DNA of 33,731 nucleotides from Planctomycetota bacterium (GCA_026387055.1 JAPLML010000066.1:1-33731); one strand, 5' to 3'. Positions 7,302 to 14,126 are shown, numbered from the stretch's first letter. Numbers and translations: made by a program. Notes: a model not told the origin generated them from the sequence alone.

Positions 7302-8267
7302 CTACAGCGTCTCGTAGCGGGCCACGGCGCGGAAGATGCCCGCGATCTCGTTGGGCCTGACAAATGTGGGCGCGTGCCGCTCGTTGAGCGGCTGAAGGCG
7401 GACCCGGTCCTCGGCGTCAAAGAAGACGCGTTTGAAGGTCGTCTCGCCGTCGGTCGGACCGCCGGTCATGGCGAACCGCACGAAGCAGTCGTCTCCGGAC
7501 CTGACCGAGGCGGCCGGGCTCAAGATGACCACGTCCCCCTCGTGGTACTTCGGCGCCATCGAGTCGCCGACCACGCGCACGGCAAAGGCGTTCGGGTCCG
7601 AGAGCTCCGTGGGCGCCGCCACGTATTCGTCGGCGATGCCCACCGGGTAGCCGAGGTCCGTGAAGTCCTGCGGATACCCGGCAGCCACCTTGTTGATGAT
7701 CGGGATCGCCCGGACCGCCGCCTGGGGCGTCTCGGCCCGCGCATCGCCCCACTCGGCCAGATGGTGCAGCAGCCCGCTGCGGTAGAGGGCATCGAGGTCC
7801 GCGACGAGCGCCGTCCCGTCCGGCTTCCCCTGCCCCGCACCGGGGGCCGCCTCCGCAGGCAGCGGTGCCGTATCCGGACTGCCGGGCCTCGCGCCCTCCC
7901 TTGCAGCCAAGAGCGCCCGAATCACCTCTTCCGTCGAGTCGAAGACCTCGCGGAGACGGGCGATCCGGGCCTTCACCGCCTCGGGAAGCGCCGAGAAGTG
8001 CGCCCGGGCCACAAGGGCGTCGCCCTCCAGCCCCAGGGCCTCGGCAATCTTCCGGACTTTGTCGTCTCGGGGCGGCGGCGCGTAACCTGTCTCAATCTGC
8101 GACAAGTACGACTTTGCCATCCCCGTCGCCGCCGACAGCATCTCCAGCGTCATGCCGCGCTTCGTCCTTGCCAGACGGACCTCTTGGCCGAAAGCAGCGC
8201 TCTCCGGGCTTATGCCAAGCAACTGGCGAAGGGCACCCAATTCCCTCAAGTTCTCTTTCAGTCCCAC
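7302..8267 (-). CDS. CI/LexA-like phage repressor: XRE HTH plus S24 self-cleaving peptidase
   Basis: The 321-residue protein has an N-terminal XRE-type HTH (about residues 26-80, RTKRGMTLEMLSAATGMAKSYLSQIE) and a C-terminal LexA/CI peptidase domain. Catalytic Ser236 (GDSMAP) and Lys279 (TTFKR) are present, and an Ala196-Gly197 pair in VAAGYP is a plausible self-cleavage site. Such repressors are inactivated by RecA-stimulated self-cleavage after DNA damage. The start is a GTG at 8265-8267 with GGAGA upstream. It diverges from the HTH gene at 8554, and the 286-base gap holds a 25-base inverted repeat (8406-8430) and a strong promoter. This is the layout of a lysogeny switch controlling the downstream phage-derived genes. 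Confidence 0.9.
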   Translation of the reverse strand: MGLKENLRELGALRQLLGISPESAAFGQEVRLARTKRGMTLEMLSAATGMAKSYLSQIETGYAPPPRDDKVRKIAEALGLEGDALVARAHFSALPEAVKARIARLREVFDSTEEVIRALLAAREGARPGSPDTAPLPAEAAPGAGQGKPDGTALVADLDALYRSGLLHHLAEWGDARAETPQAAVRAIPIINKVAAGYPQDFTDLGYPVGIADEYVAAPTELSDPNAFAVRVVGDSMAPKYHEGDVVILSPAASVRSGDDCFVRFAMTGGPTDGETTFKRVFFDAEDRVRLQPLNERHAPTFVRPNEIAGIFRAVARYETL

Positions 8268-8405
8268 GGCCTGTCTCCGCGACTTGGTTCCTGGATTTCG
8301 GTCGTCACCGGACCTTCTGTCGGCTCCCGGACATGGGTAGAGCTCAGCAATTCCAGGTTTTTTTCACTCCCCATCAACCATCTTGTCCGCAACCCAACCC
8401 GATCA

Positions 8406-8430
8406 TAAGTTTAGCACATTCCGAAACTTA
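8406..8430. promoter_or_regulatory. Candidate operator for the CI-like repressor
   Basis: TAAGTTT (8406-8412) and AAACTTA (8424-8430) form a perfect inverted repeat with an 11-base spacer, in an AT-rich stretch between the repressor and the divergent phage-derived genes. Size and position fit a dimeric HTH repressor. The assignment to this repressor is inference. Confidence 0.55.
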
Positions 8431-8497
8431 GTCAAGCGAGAAGCTCCTCGAAATCGAAACTAGACCACGCCTGCCAAAATAAGGCATCAGATTGTGT

Positions 8498-8525
8498 TTG
8501 ACGCAGAGTAAAAGTGTGGTATAAT
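8498..8525 (+). promoter_or_regulatory. Sigma70-like promoter for the phage-derived cassette
   Basis: TTGACG (8498-8503) and a perfect TATAAT (8520-8525) are separated by 16 bases. The predicted start near 8532 gives a leader of roughly 20 bases before the ATG at 8554. No strong ribosome binding site is seen. Confidence 0.65.
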
Positions 8526-8553
8526 AAGTAGCAAAGGTTGGCGGCTGGCACAC

Positions 8554-9102
8554 ATGGCCTACGGCATGCAGAACGGCGATGGCCTTACAAAGAGTGGCGG
8601 TTTGCTGGGCAGCAAACCGGCCACGCTGAGTTACGCACTACGGGAACACGATCTCCGATTGCTGCCCTTGAAGGAGAGGTGTCTCTTGCGCCTCCTCTAC
8701 TACCGCGGTGCAACGCAGCGCGAACTGGCAGGGGCCCTCGGAGTCAGCCGTGGGCGCCTGCGTCGCATGCTTCGCAGGGCACATCGGCGGGCCACGGACC
8801 CCCAGAACCTGGCTATCGTGCGGTGCTGGCGCCGCCTGACCGAACAGGAGCAGCGCGTGGTCCGCCTGAACTGCTTCTGGGGGCTGTCGCTCAGAGAGGT
8901 CGCGCGCGACGCACTCATCGCGATGCCACCTGTGGGCGGCAGGCCCGGCAGCACTGCCACGCTGACACAACTGCGGAGCATGATACGGGCAGTTCGGCGC
9001 AAGGCCCGGCGCCACGAGCGGCGGCGCGAGGGTAGCCGCCCCCGCACCGAGGGCATCGGGCAACCAATCACTTCGCCTGGTCAGGAGTCACAGGAAACGT
9101 GA
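8554..9102 (+). CDS. Sigma-70 region 4-like HTH protein of the phage-derived cassette
   Basis: The 182-residue basic protein has two HTH-like segments. The first reads LKERCLLRLLYYRGATQRELAGALGVSRGRLRRMLRRA in short pieces (about residues 38-76). The second is LTEQEQRVVRLNCFWGLSLREVA (about 94-117). Both resemble sigma factor region 4, without a recognisable region 2. The C-terminal third is Arg-rich and looks disordered. It is the first gene after the strong promoter and is positioned to be an activator or late-gene regulator of the cassette. The ATG at 8554 lacks a clear Shine-Dalgarno sequence; an in-frame ATG lies at 8566. The 3' end overlaps the convergent ASCH gene by 35 bases. Confidence 0.65.
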   Translation: MAYGMQNGDGLTKSGGLLGSKPATLSYALREHDLRLLPLKERCLLRLLYYRGATQRELAGALGVSRGRLRRMLRRAHRRATDPQNLAIVRCWRRLTEQEQRVVRLNCFWGLSLREVARDALIAMPPVGGRPGSTATLTQLRSMIRAVRRKARRHERRREGSRPRTEGIGQPITSPGQESQET

Positions 9103-9382
9103 ACCGTATGCGAAAGCACGGGAGCGTCTCAAGCCGGTCCCCGTACAGCGCCCGAAGCTCCGCCAGGAGTGCTTCGCGCGAGGCGAAACCATCGAGCCGC
9201 GCGTCCTCCTCGGTCAGGGCCTCCGGGCGGACGTCCTCGAACGCCGTCACCAGGACCTTGCCCAACCCCGGTACGAACTCCACCTGGCCGGCGCGCAGCC
9301 GCCGCTTCGGCCAGATTCTCACCGTCTGCCGCTTGGCCCCCGACGCAATCGGTTCCAGAAACTTCTTCTTGAACAGGAGCAT
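9068..9382 (-). CDS. ASCH domain protein
   Basis: The small protein (104 residues) shows the ASCH signature: LLFKKKFLEPIASGAKRQT near the N-terminus, then RLRAGQVEFVPGLGKVLVTAFEDV, followed by a region ending in FRIRFTFPV. ASCH domains share the PUA-like fold and are proposed to bind RNA or modified nucleotides. Some members are nucleases or cytidine hydrolases, and the activity here is not determined. I chose the ATG at 9380-9382, the natural domain start. It lies on the opposite strand to the rest of the cassette, converges on the HTH gene with a 35-base overlap and diverges from the ATPase gene. Confidence 0.75.
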   Translation of the reverse strand: MLLFKKKFLEPIASGAKRQTVRIWPKRRLRAGQVEFVPGLGKVLVTAFEDVRPEALTEEDARLDGFASREALLAELRALYGDRLETLPCFRIRFTFPVTPDQAK

Positions 9383-9431
9383 CCCTCGCCTCGGTTGCCG
9401 CGGCGACCCCCTCGGACGGAGGAGCATACGC

Positions 9432-10217
9432 ATGACCCTCTACACGATCAATCAAAAGTTCCAGGCCGCGCCCACCGGCCGCGCGGCCGAACCGTGCGGC
9501 GCGCGCAGACTCAAGGTGGCCGAGATGTTCGGCATCGGCCTCGACGAGTCCTATGAGGTCACGCTCTACCACGACCTCCGCCTCGACGTCCGCCCTGGCG
9601 ACGTGGTGTTCATCACCGGCCCGTCGGGCAGCGGCAAGAGCGTCCTCCTGCGCAATCTGGCCCGCGCCATCCAGGGGGAGCCGCCAACGGGGGCTCGCCT
9701 TGTGGACCTGGGGACCATCCACGAGGCGGGGCGCCGCGGCGACCGGCCTGTCATCGACCTTATGACAGGGCCTCTGGAACAGGCCCTGCGGCTGCTGAGC
9801 GCCGCAGGGCTGGCCGACGCGTTTCTGCTCCTGAGGACGCCGCAGGAGCTTTCCGACGGGCAGCGGTACCGCCTGCGGTTGGCCCTGGCGCTCGATGCGC
9901 TGCTGGGTGGCGCGGCTGAGGACGTGGCGCCGCACGGTTGCCCGCCCGCCGCGGCGGGCGGGCTGAGTGGAGAGGACGGCGGCCTGAATGTGCTGGTCGC
10001 CGATGAGTTCTGTTCCACGCTCGACCTGCTCTGCGCGCGGGCGGTCGCGTACCGCGTCCGCCGTCTGGCGACAACGCACGGCGTCACGGTCCTCGCCGCG
10101 AGCGCCCACGATGATGTCGTGGAGGACCTCGCGCCGGACGTCCTGGTCGCCAAGCACGAGGGGATCGGCATCGAGGTCATCTACGCCGATCCCGGCCGCG
10201 CCGAGGTGCAGCCATGA
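9432..10217 (+). CDS. ABC-type ATPase, COG2401-like (ATPase half)
   Basis: Stand-alone cytoplasmic ABC-fold ATPase of 261 residues. Walker A is GPSGSGKS (63-70), the signature-like motif is LSDGQ (140-144) and Walker B is VLVADEF (187-193). There is no transmembrane segment, so it is not a transporter by itself. In the COG2401 family a similar ATPase is fused to a GNAT domain. Here the GNAT is the next gene and overlaps by ATGA. The region between signature and Walker B (about residues 160-184) is a Gly/Pro/Ala-rich insert that includes a 22-base perfect palindrome at 9941-9962. The ATG at 9432 follows GGAGG by about nine bases. The biological role of this family is not established. Confidence 0.75.
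   Translation: MTLYTINQKFQAAPTGRAAEPCGARRLKVAEMFGIGLDESYEVTLYHDLRLDVRPGDVVFITGPSGSGKSVLLRNLARAIQGEPPTGARLVDLGTIHEAGRRGDRPVIDLMTGPLEQALRLLSAAGLADAFLLLRTPQELSDGQRYRLRLALALDALLGGAAEDVAPHGCPPAAAGGLSGEDGGLNVLVADEFCSTLDLLCARAVAYRVRRLATTHGVTVLAASAHDDVVEDLAPDVLVAKHEGIGIEVIYADPGRAEVQP
9941..9962. repeat. Perfect 22-bp palindrome inside the ATPase gene
   Basis: Positions 9941-9962 equal their own reverse complement (core GCCCGCCGCGGCGGGC). The stretch is read in frame as Pro-Pro-Ala-Ala-Ala-Gly-Gly inside the insert between the ABC signature and Walker B. Confidence 0.7.
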
Positions 10218-11065
10218 TCGCCGAGGCGAGGCCCGCCAAGCTGTGCACGCTCCTGGCGAACATCCGCATCGAACGCGGCACCCGCGACGACTGGCTGGCC
10301 CTGGCCCGCTTCCACTACCGCAGCCACGAAGCCGGGGCGGTGACGGGCATCTTTCGCATGGTGTATGACACGGGCGGAGTGCGGACTGCGGAGTGCGGAC
10401 TGCGAAATGAAAAGTCAAAGAGTAAGACGGCAACGATGCCTGACTTTTCACTCCGCACTCCGCATTCCACACTCCGCACTGTCCTTGTCGGCGCGCTCGT
10501 GTACAGCCGCTCGCCCCTGTCGCTGGCGGCCCGCGACCGCGCGACGGGCGGGAGGTACCGGACGGCCGGCATGGGCCGCACGGCCGCGGGGTACCTCATC
10601 AACCGCGAGCTTCGCATTATCAGCCGCGTCGTCCTCGCGCCGAACTGGCGCGGGCTGGGTCTCGCCAGCCGCCTGGTGGCCGAGACGCTCCCCCACGCGG
10701 GGACGCCCTATGTCGAGGCGATGGCCGCGATGGGCGAGATGCACCCGCTGTTTGAACGGGCCGGCATGACGGCCTATCCGCAGCGGCCCGCGCCACAGGG
10801 CGAGCGGCTCCGGGCGGCCCTGGAGGCCGCCGGCATCGACCGGGCGGCCCGCCGACGCGGCGCCGACCTCTTGCGGGCCATCGACGCCTTGCCCCCCGGC
10901 CCGCGCCGCCTCCTGGACCGTGAAGTCGAGCGGTGGGCCCGCTCCTACCTCGGCGCCAAGAACCACCGGACGTGCCGGCTCGGCCGCGAGCGGATGCTCG
11001 ACCTGGCGGCCCGGCATCTCGACAGCGTGCCGGTGTACTACCTATGGAGGAATCCACGCCCATGA
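10214..11065 (+). CDS. GNAT-family acetyltransferase (COG2401-like second half) carrying an in-frame palindromic element
   Basis: The protein has 283 residues. The GNAT core is visible as LVGALVYSRSPL, ELRIISRVVLAPNWRGLGLA (the acetyl-CoA loop-like RGLGLA) and the following helix, with a basic C-terminal extension of about 100 residues ending HLDSVPVYYLWRNP. Residues about 55-89 are encoded by a 103-bp palindromic repeat (10378-10480) and interrupt the domain between YDTGG and VLVGALV. The gene overlaps the ATPase gene (10214-10217) and the next gene (11062-11065) by ATGA, so the three are translationally coupled. The substrate is unknown. A protein or nucleic-acid-associated target is possible given its ATPase partner. 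Confidence 0.7.
   Translation: MIAEARPAKLCTLLANIRIERGTRDDWLALARFHYRSHEAGAVTGIFRMVYDTGGVRTAECGLRNEKSKSKTATMPDFSLRTPHSTLRTVLVGALVYSRSPLSLAARDRATGGRYRTAGMGRTAAGYLINRELRIISRVVLAPNWRGLGLASRLVAETLPHAGTPYVEAMAAMGEMHPLFERAGMTAYPQRPAPQGERLRAALEAAGIDRAARRRGADLLRAIDALPPGPRRLLDREVERWARSYLGAKNHRTCRLGRERMLDLAARHLDSVPVYYLWRNPRP
10378..10480. repeat. GTGCGG-type palindromic element, copy 1 (in-frame inside GNAT gene)
   Basis: A 103-bp near-palindrome with left arm AGTGCGGACTGCGGAGTGCG, inner arms AAAAGTCA/TGACTTTT and a central tip GGCA-ACGA-TGCC. Its core (about 10408-10450) is almost identical to the intergenic copy at 14030-14125. It is read without stop as GVRTAECGLR...FSLRTPHSTLRT. Confidence 0.9.
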
Positions 11066-11523
11066 AAACCACGCCACGCCATCGCAAGATCGCCCGCACG
11101 ATCTGGGAATGCGGGGGCCGGCTCGAAGAGGCCGCCCAGCGAGAAGACGTCCGCCCGGACACGCTGCGCCGGTGGCTCGCCGACGGGGACTTCCGGGCCC
11201 TGCTGGCCGAGGACGCCCTGGAGCCGATCCTCCAGGCCACCAGCGCCATGCTCCGGTGGGCGCCGGTGGCCGTGGCGCGGCTCATCCAGGACCTGGAGGG
11301 CGAGTCGGCCGCCGACGCGCGCCAGGCGGCACGCGAAATCTTCAAGCTTGCCCTCGACACGCAGCGCGAACTCGCCCGCTCCGCCGAGGCGCCGCCCGGC
11401 GATGCCAAGCAGGCCGACGGACCCTCGGACGACCCCCTCACGCAGCGCGTGGCCGGCCTGACCGACGAACAACTGGCCCGAGTGCTCGCCATCCTGAACG
11501 AGACGAAAGGAGACCGCCGATGA
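11062..11523 (+). CDS. Small HTH protein, terminase small subunit-like
   Basis: The 153-residue protein starts with an HTH of the type seen in phBC6A51-like small terminases (HRKIARTIWECGGRLEEAA, then DVRPDTLRRWLADGDFRALL), followed by a helical middle and an acidic C-terminus. In tailed phages the small terminase recognises DNA and recruits the large terminase. Its place three genes before a large terminase supports this, but the assignment is by fold-like pattern, not strong identity. The ATG at 11062 overlaps the GNAT stop, and its own TGA overlaps the next ATG, again by ATGA. GGAGG lies about 11 bases upstream. An alternative start at 11044 would add six residues. Confidence 0.6.
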   Translation: MKTTPRHRKIARTIWECGGRLEEAAQREDVRPDTLRRWLADGDFRALLAEDALEPILQATSAMLRWAPVAVARLIQDLEGESAADARQAAREIFKLALDTQRELARSAEAPPGDAKQADGPSDDPLTQRVAGLTDEQLARVLAILNETKGDRR

Positions 11524-12245
11524 CCCTCCAGTGGATCCCCCTGGGCTGCCTGGAGCCGCACCCCGAGAACTCGAACCGCATGCCGCCGCGGCTCCTGGAG
11601 AAACTCAAGGCCCACATCCAGCGCACGGGCCTTTACGAGCCGCTGGTGGTTCGACCCCTTGAGTGCGGAGTGCGGAGTGCGGAATGCGAAGTGCAAGACA
11701 ACAGCAAGAACAGCGCGGCGGAGCCGAGTGCGGCGGAGTCTGCCTCTTTCACTCCGCATTCCGCACTCCTCACTCCGCACGTGCAGTACCAGATTCTCAA
11801 CGGCCACCACCGGGCCGAGGTGCTGCGCCTGCTCGGCCACACGCACGCAAGGTGCGACGTGTGGGAGGTAGACGATGCCGAGGCGCGGCTGCTCCTGGCG
11901 ACCCTCAACCGGCTGGAGGGCCGCGACGATTCGGCGGCGCGGGCGCGGCTCGTGGCGCGGCTGGCCGAGGGACGGTCGGCCGAGGAACTCTCGCGGCTGC
12001 TGCCGGAGCCGGCCGATGCCGTCGAGCGGCTGCTGGCCCTGGCGAAGCCGCCGCCGGCGCCACTCGCGCCCGACGAGGTGGAGGTGCCCGCGCGGCCGAT
12101 GACGTTCTTCCTCACCGACGAGCAGCACGAGGCGGTGAGCGAGGCGCTGCGCGAGGCGGCGGCGCCCGCCGCGCCGAAATGCTCGCGGGCCGAGGCGCTC
12201 GAGCGGCTCGCCCTCTGGTATCTCGAGGCCCGGAACCGCCGCTAG
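11520..12245 (+). CDS. ParB/Srx-fold protein carrying an in-frame palindromic element
   Basis: The 241-residue protein begins with a ParB-like nuclease/CTPase fold: IPLGCLEPHPENSNRMP, then LLEKLKAHIQRTGLYEPLVVRP and QILNGHHRAEVLRLLG. The GHHR at 95-98 corresponds to the GHRR box of ParB. A helical middle and an acidic tail follow. Residues about 47-87 (LECGVRSAECE...TPHSALLTPH) are encoded by a 120-bp palindromic element at 11661-11780. It falls between VVRP and YQIL, where ParB proteins usually have only a short loop. ParB-like proteins next to terminases are common in phages. Whether this one binds DNA, cuts DNA or hydrolyses CTP cannot be told. Confidence 0.8.
   Translation: MTLQWIPLGCLEPHPENSNRMPPRLLEKLKAHIQRTGLYEPLVVRPLECGVRSAECEVQDNSKNSAAEPSAAESASFTPHSALLTPHVQYQILNGHHRAEVLRLLGHTHARCDVWEVDDAEARLLLATLNRLEGRDDSAARARLVARLAEGRSAEELSRLLPEPADAVERLLALAKPPPAPLAPDEVEVPARPMTFFLTDEQHEAVSEALREAAAPAAPKCSRAEALERLALWYLEARNRR
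11661..11780. repeat. GTGCGG-type palindromic element, copy 2 (in-frame inside ParB-like gene)
   Basis: A 120-bp element with left arm repeats of GAGTGCGG/GAATGCG and right arm CACTCCGCATTCCGCACTCC, with an unrelated 50-base centre. It is translated in the same frame as copies 1 and 3 (ECGVRSAEC ... TPHSALLTPH) and keeps the host frame open. Confidence 0.9.
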
Positions 12246-12270
12246 CGCTCCGTCTCATGTGAAATGAGGG

Positions 12271-12347
12271 GTGCCACGGCCGGCTTGTCCGGCAGCGGCC
12301 GGGCGCACCCCCGGAGTCCCCACGGCGGGACAAGCCCGCCGTGTCAC
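12271..12347. repeat. Palindromic element of the ACGGC-GG-ACAA-GCCGT family, between ParB-like and TerL genes
   Basis: A left half (GTGCCACGGCCGGCTTGTCC) and a right half (CACGGCGGGACAAGCCCGCC) are inverted copies of each other, each with its own small stem around TTGT/ACAA. It is related to the long palindrome at 19417-19589. The inner stem GGCGGG-ACAA-GCCCGCC has compensatory changes relative to that copy. It fills most of the 172-base gap 12246-12417. Confidence 0.75.
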
Positions 12348-12417
12348 AAAGACGTGCCGAAGCACGCAGGGTGGGTGCTGTGCATCCACCTTCAACTACA
12401 TCCGGAGAGATCTACTC

Positions 12418-14025
12418 ATGAGCGTTCGCCCTGTGCCGCCGGAGGAGCTTCGGTCGCGCCTCGCGCCGGCGCTCGCCTCGGCCCGCCCGAAGTCGCCCGA
12501 ATCGCTCTGGGAGTTCGTCCGGAGCGTCTACGGCCTGGCCGTCCCGCGGCGGGCGGTGTGCCCCGGCCACGCGGCGCCGATGGAGTACCTGGCGCGGGCG
12601 ATCCTGGCGCCGGGGCGGGACCTGGTGGTCTGGGCCTCCCGCGGCGGCGCGAAGACGGAGCTCGGCAGCGTGGCCGCCCATCTCGATTCCATCCTGCGGC
12701 CGGGGTGCCAGACGCGCATCCTCGGCGGGAGCCTGGACCAGTCTGAAAAAATGTATGAATATCTCATGCGCAAGTGGGGCGGGCCGTTCGCGGCCCTGCT
12801 CGCGCGCGAGCCGACGGCCCGGCGGACTGCGCTCGCCAACGGCTCGGCGATCGAGGTCCTGACCCAGTCGCCGAGGTCGGTCCGCGGCCAGCGCGTGCAC
12901 CGGCTGAAGTGCGACGAGGTCGACGAGTTCTCACCCGACGTCTGGCGGGCCGCGCAGTTCGTCACCCAGTCGAGCCCCGGCCGCGACGGCCGGTGGATCC
13001 CCGCCCAGATGGAGGTCTTCTCGACGCTCCACCGGCCGTTCGGACCGATGGCGGCGCTGGTCGACCGTCTCCTCCAGTGCGGAGTGCGGAATGCGGAGTG
13101 CGGAGTAAACGGCGAACCACGACAAGAGGGTGCGGCACGTTGCCAGTCCATTCCCCCCTCCGAACTCCGCACTCCACACTTGCTCAAGTGGTGTTTGTGG
13201 GAAGTCATCGAGCCCTGCCCCGCCGAGCGGTCGTGCAGCCGGTGCCCCCTGTGGACCGATTGCGAGGGCAAGGCCCGGCGGGCCGACGGCTACTTTCCGA
13301 TCGCCGACGCCATCGCCCAGAAGGCCCGGGCCAGCCGCGAGGCGTGGGAGGCCGAGATGCTGTGCCTGCGGCCCCGCGCGGACCGGCTGGTCTTTGCGGA
13401 GTTCGACCCCGCGCGGCACGTGGCGCCGCTGGCGTATGATCCGGGATTGCCGCTCTATCGCGCCATCGATTTCGGGTACGCGAACCCGTTCGTGTGCCTG
13501 TGGGTGCAGGTCAATGACGGCGGCGCGCGGCAAGGCGCCGGCAACGGGGGCGACCCGGATCTTTCGCGCCTGGAGCTTCGCGTCATCCGCGAGTACGTGG
13601 CCCGCGAGCGGCCCGTGGCCGAGCACGCCCGCGAGATGGGGGCCCGCGATCCGGGGCCGGTGCTCGCGACGTTCGCCGACCCCGCCGGCTGGCAGCGGTC
13701 GGACGTGACGGGCACCGGGCCGTGCCAGGAACTCGCGCGGCTGGGCATCCGCACCCGCACGCCGCGGGCGGGAATCCTGGAAGGGGTGGAGCTCCTGCGG
13801 CGGCTCCTCAAGCCGCGCGACGGCGGACGGTCAGGACTCGTGGTCGACCCGTCGAGCACGTGGCTCGTGCGGGCGTTCCAGGAGTATCACTGGGACGAGT
13901 CCGACGACGGCCGCCGCAACGAGCGCCCGGCCAAGGACGGGGCGGACCATCCGATTGACGCACTGCGATATCTCGTCACCGGACTCTTCCTCAAACGTGA
14001 AGCGGTGAGGGAGAGGAGGTGGTGA
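12418..14025 (+). CDS. Phage terminase large subunit carrying an in-frame palindromic element
   Basis: Packaging motor and headful or site-specific nuclease of tailed phages, 535 residues. The ATPase domain shows a Walker A-like VVWASRGGAKTE (71-81), a Walker B-type LKCDEVDEF (163-171), and FSTLHRP as a likely coupling motif. The nuclease domain has the first acidic motif in AIDFGYANPF and a late acidic motif in GADHPIDALRYL. A Cys cluster (C267, C273, C276, C282) lies between the domains. Residues about 220-255 come from a 105-bp palindromic element (13076-13180), inserted just before KWCLWEVIEPC. The ATG at 12418 follows GGAGAG by about nine bases; upstream in-frame codons lie in repeat DNA. 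No portal or capsid gene follows. Confidence 0.88.
   Translation: MSVRPVPPEELRSRLAPALASARPKSPESLWEFVRSVYGLAVPRRAVCPGHAAPMEYLARAILAPGRDLVVWASRGGAKTELGSVAAHLDSILRPGCQTRILGGSLDQSEKMYEYLMRKWGGPFAALLAREPTARRTALANGSAIEVLTQSPRSVRGQRVHRLKCDEVDEFSPDVWRAAQFVTQSSPGRDGRWIPAQMEVFSTLHRPFGPMAALVDRLLQCGVRNAECGVNGEPRQEGAARCQSIPPSELRTPHLLKWCLWEVIEPCPAERSCSRCPLWTDCEGKARRADGYFPIADAIAQKARASREAWEAEMLCLRPRADRLVFAEFDPARHVAPLAYDPGLPLYRAIDFGYANPFVCLWVQVNDGGARQGAGNGGDPDLSRLELRVIREYVARERPVAEHAREMGARDPGPVLATFADPAGWQRSDVTGTGPCQELARLGIRTRTPRAGILEGVELLRRLLKPRDGGRSGLVVDPSSTWLVRAFQEYHWDESDDGRRNERPAKDGADHPIDALRYLVTGLFLKREAVRERRW
13076..13180. repeat. GTGCGG-type palindromic element, copy 3 (in-frame inside terminase gene)
   Basis: A 105-bp element (35 codons) with left arm AGTGCGGAGTGCGGAATGCG and right arm ending AACTCCGCACTCCACACT. 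The centre differs from copies 1 and 4. It is read as CGVRNAECGV ... SELRTPH in the host frame. Confidence 0.88.
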
Positions 14026-14029
14026 GGCA

Positions 14030-14125
14030 AGTGCGGAGTGCGGAATGCGAGATGAAAAGTCATAGAGTAAGACGGCAACGATGCCTCACTTTTCACTCTG
14101 CACTCCGCATTCCGCACTCCGCACT
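14030..14125. repeat. GTGCGG-type palindromic element, copy 4 (intergenic, after terminase)
   Basis: A 96-bp near-perfect palindrome starting five bases after the terminase stop and ending just before the convergent PLD gene stop. Its core AGAGTAAGACGGCAACGATG is shared with copy 1. It is the only full-length copy outside a reading frame and could act as a bidirectional hairpin terminator, although no T-run is present. Confidence 0.9.
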
Positions 14126-14126
14126 G

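Noticed and set aside
12964..14025. The palindromic stretches inside the GNAT, ParB-like and terminase genes could be CRISPR or tandem repeats.
   Set aside because: They are single inverted-repeat units at unequal distances within genes, with no regular spacers and no cas genes.
7302..14125. Attachment-site direct repeats flanking the phage-derived cassette.
   Set aside because: I compared the ends near 7.25 kb and 14.1 kb by eye and saw no shared direct repeat beyond chance, and there is no integrase gene in the window.
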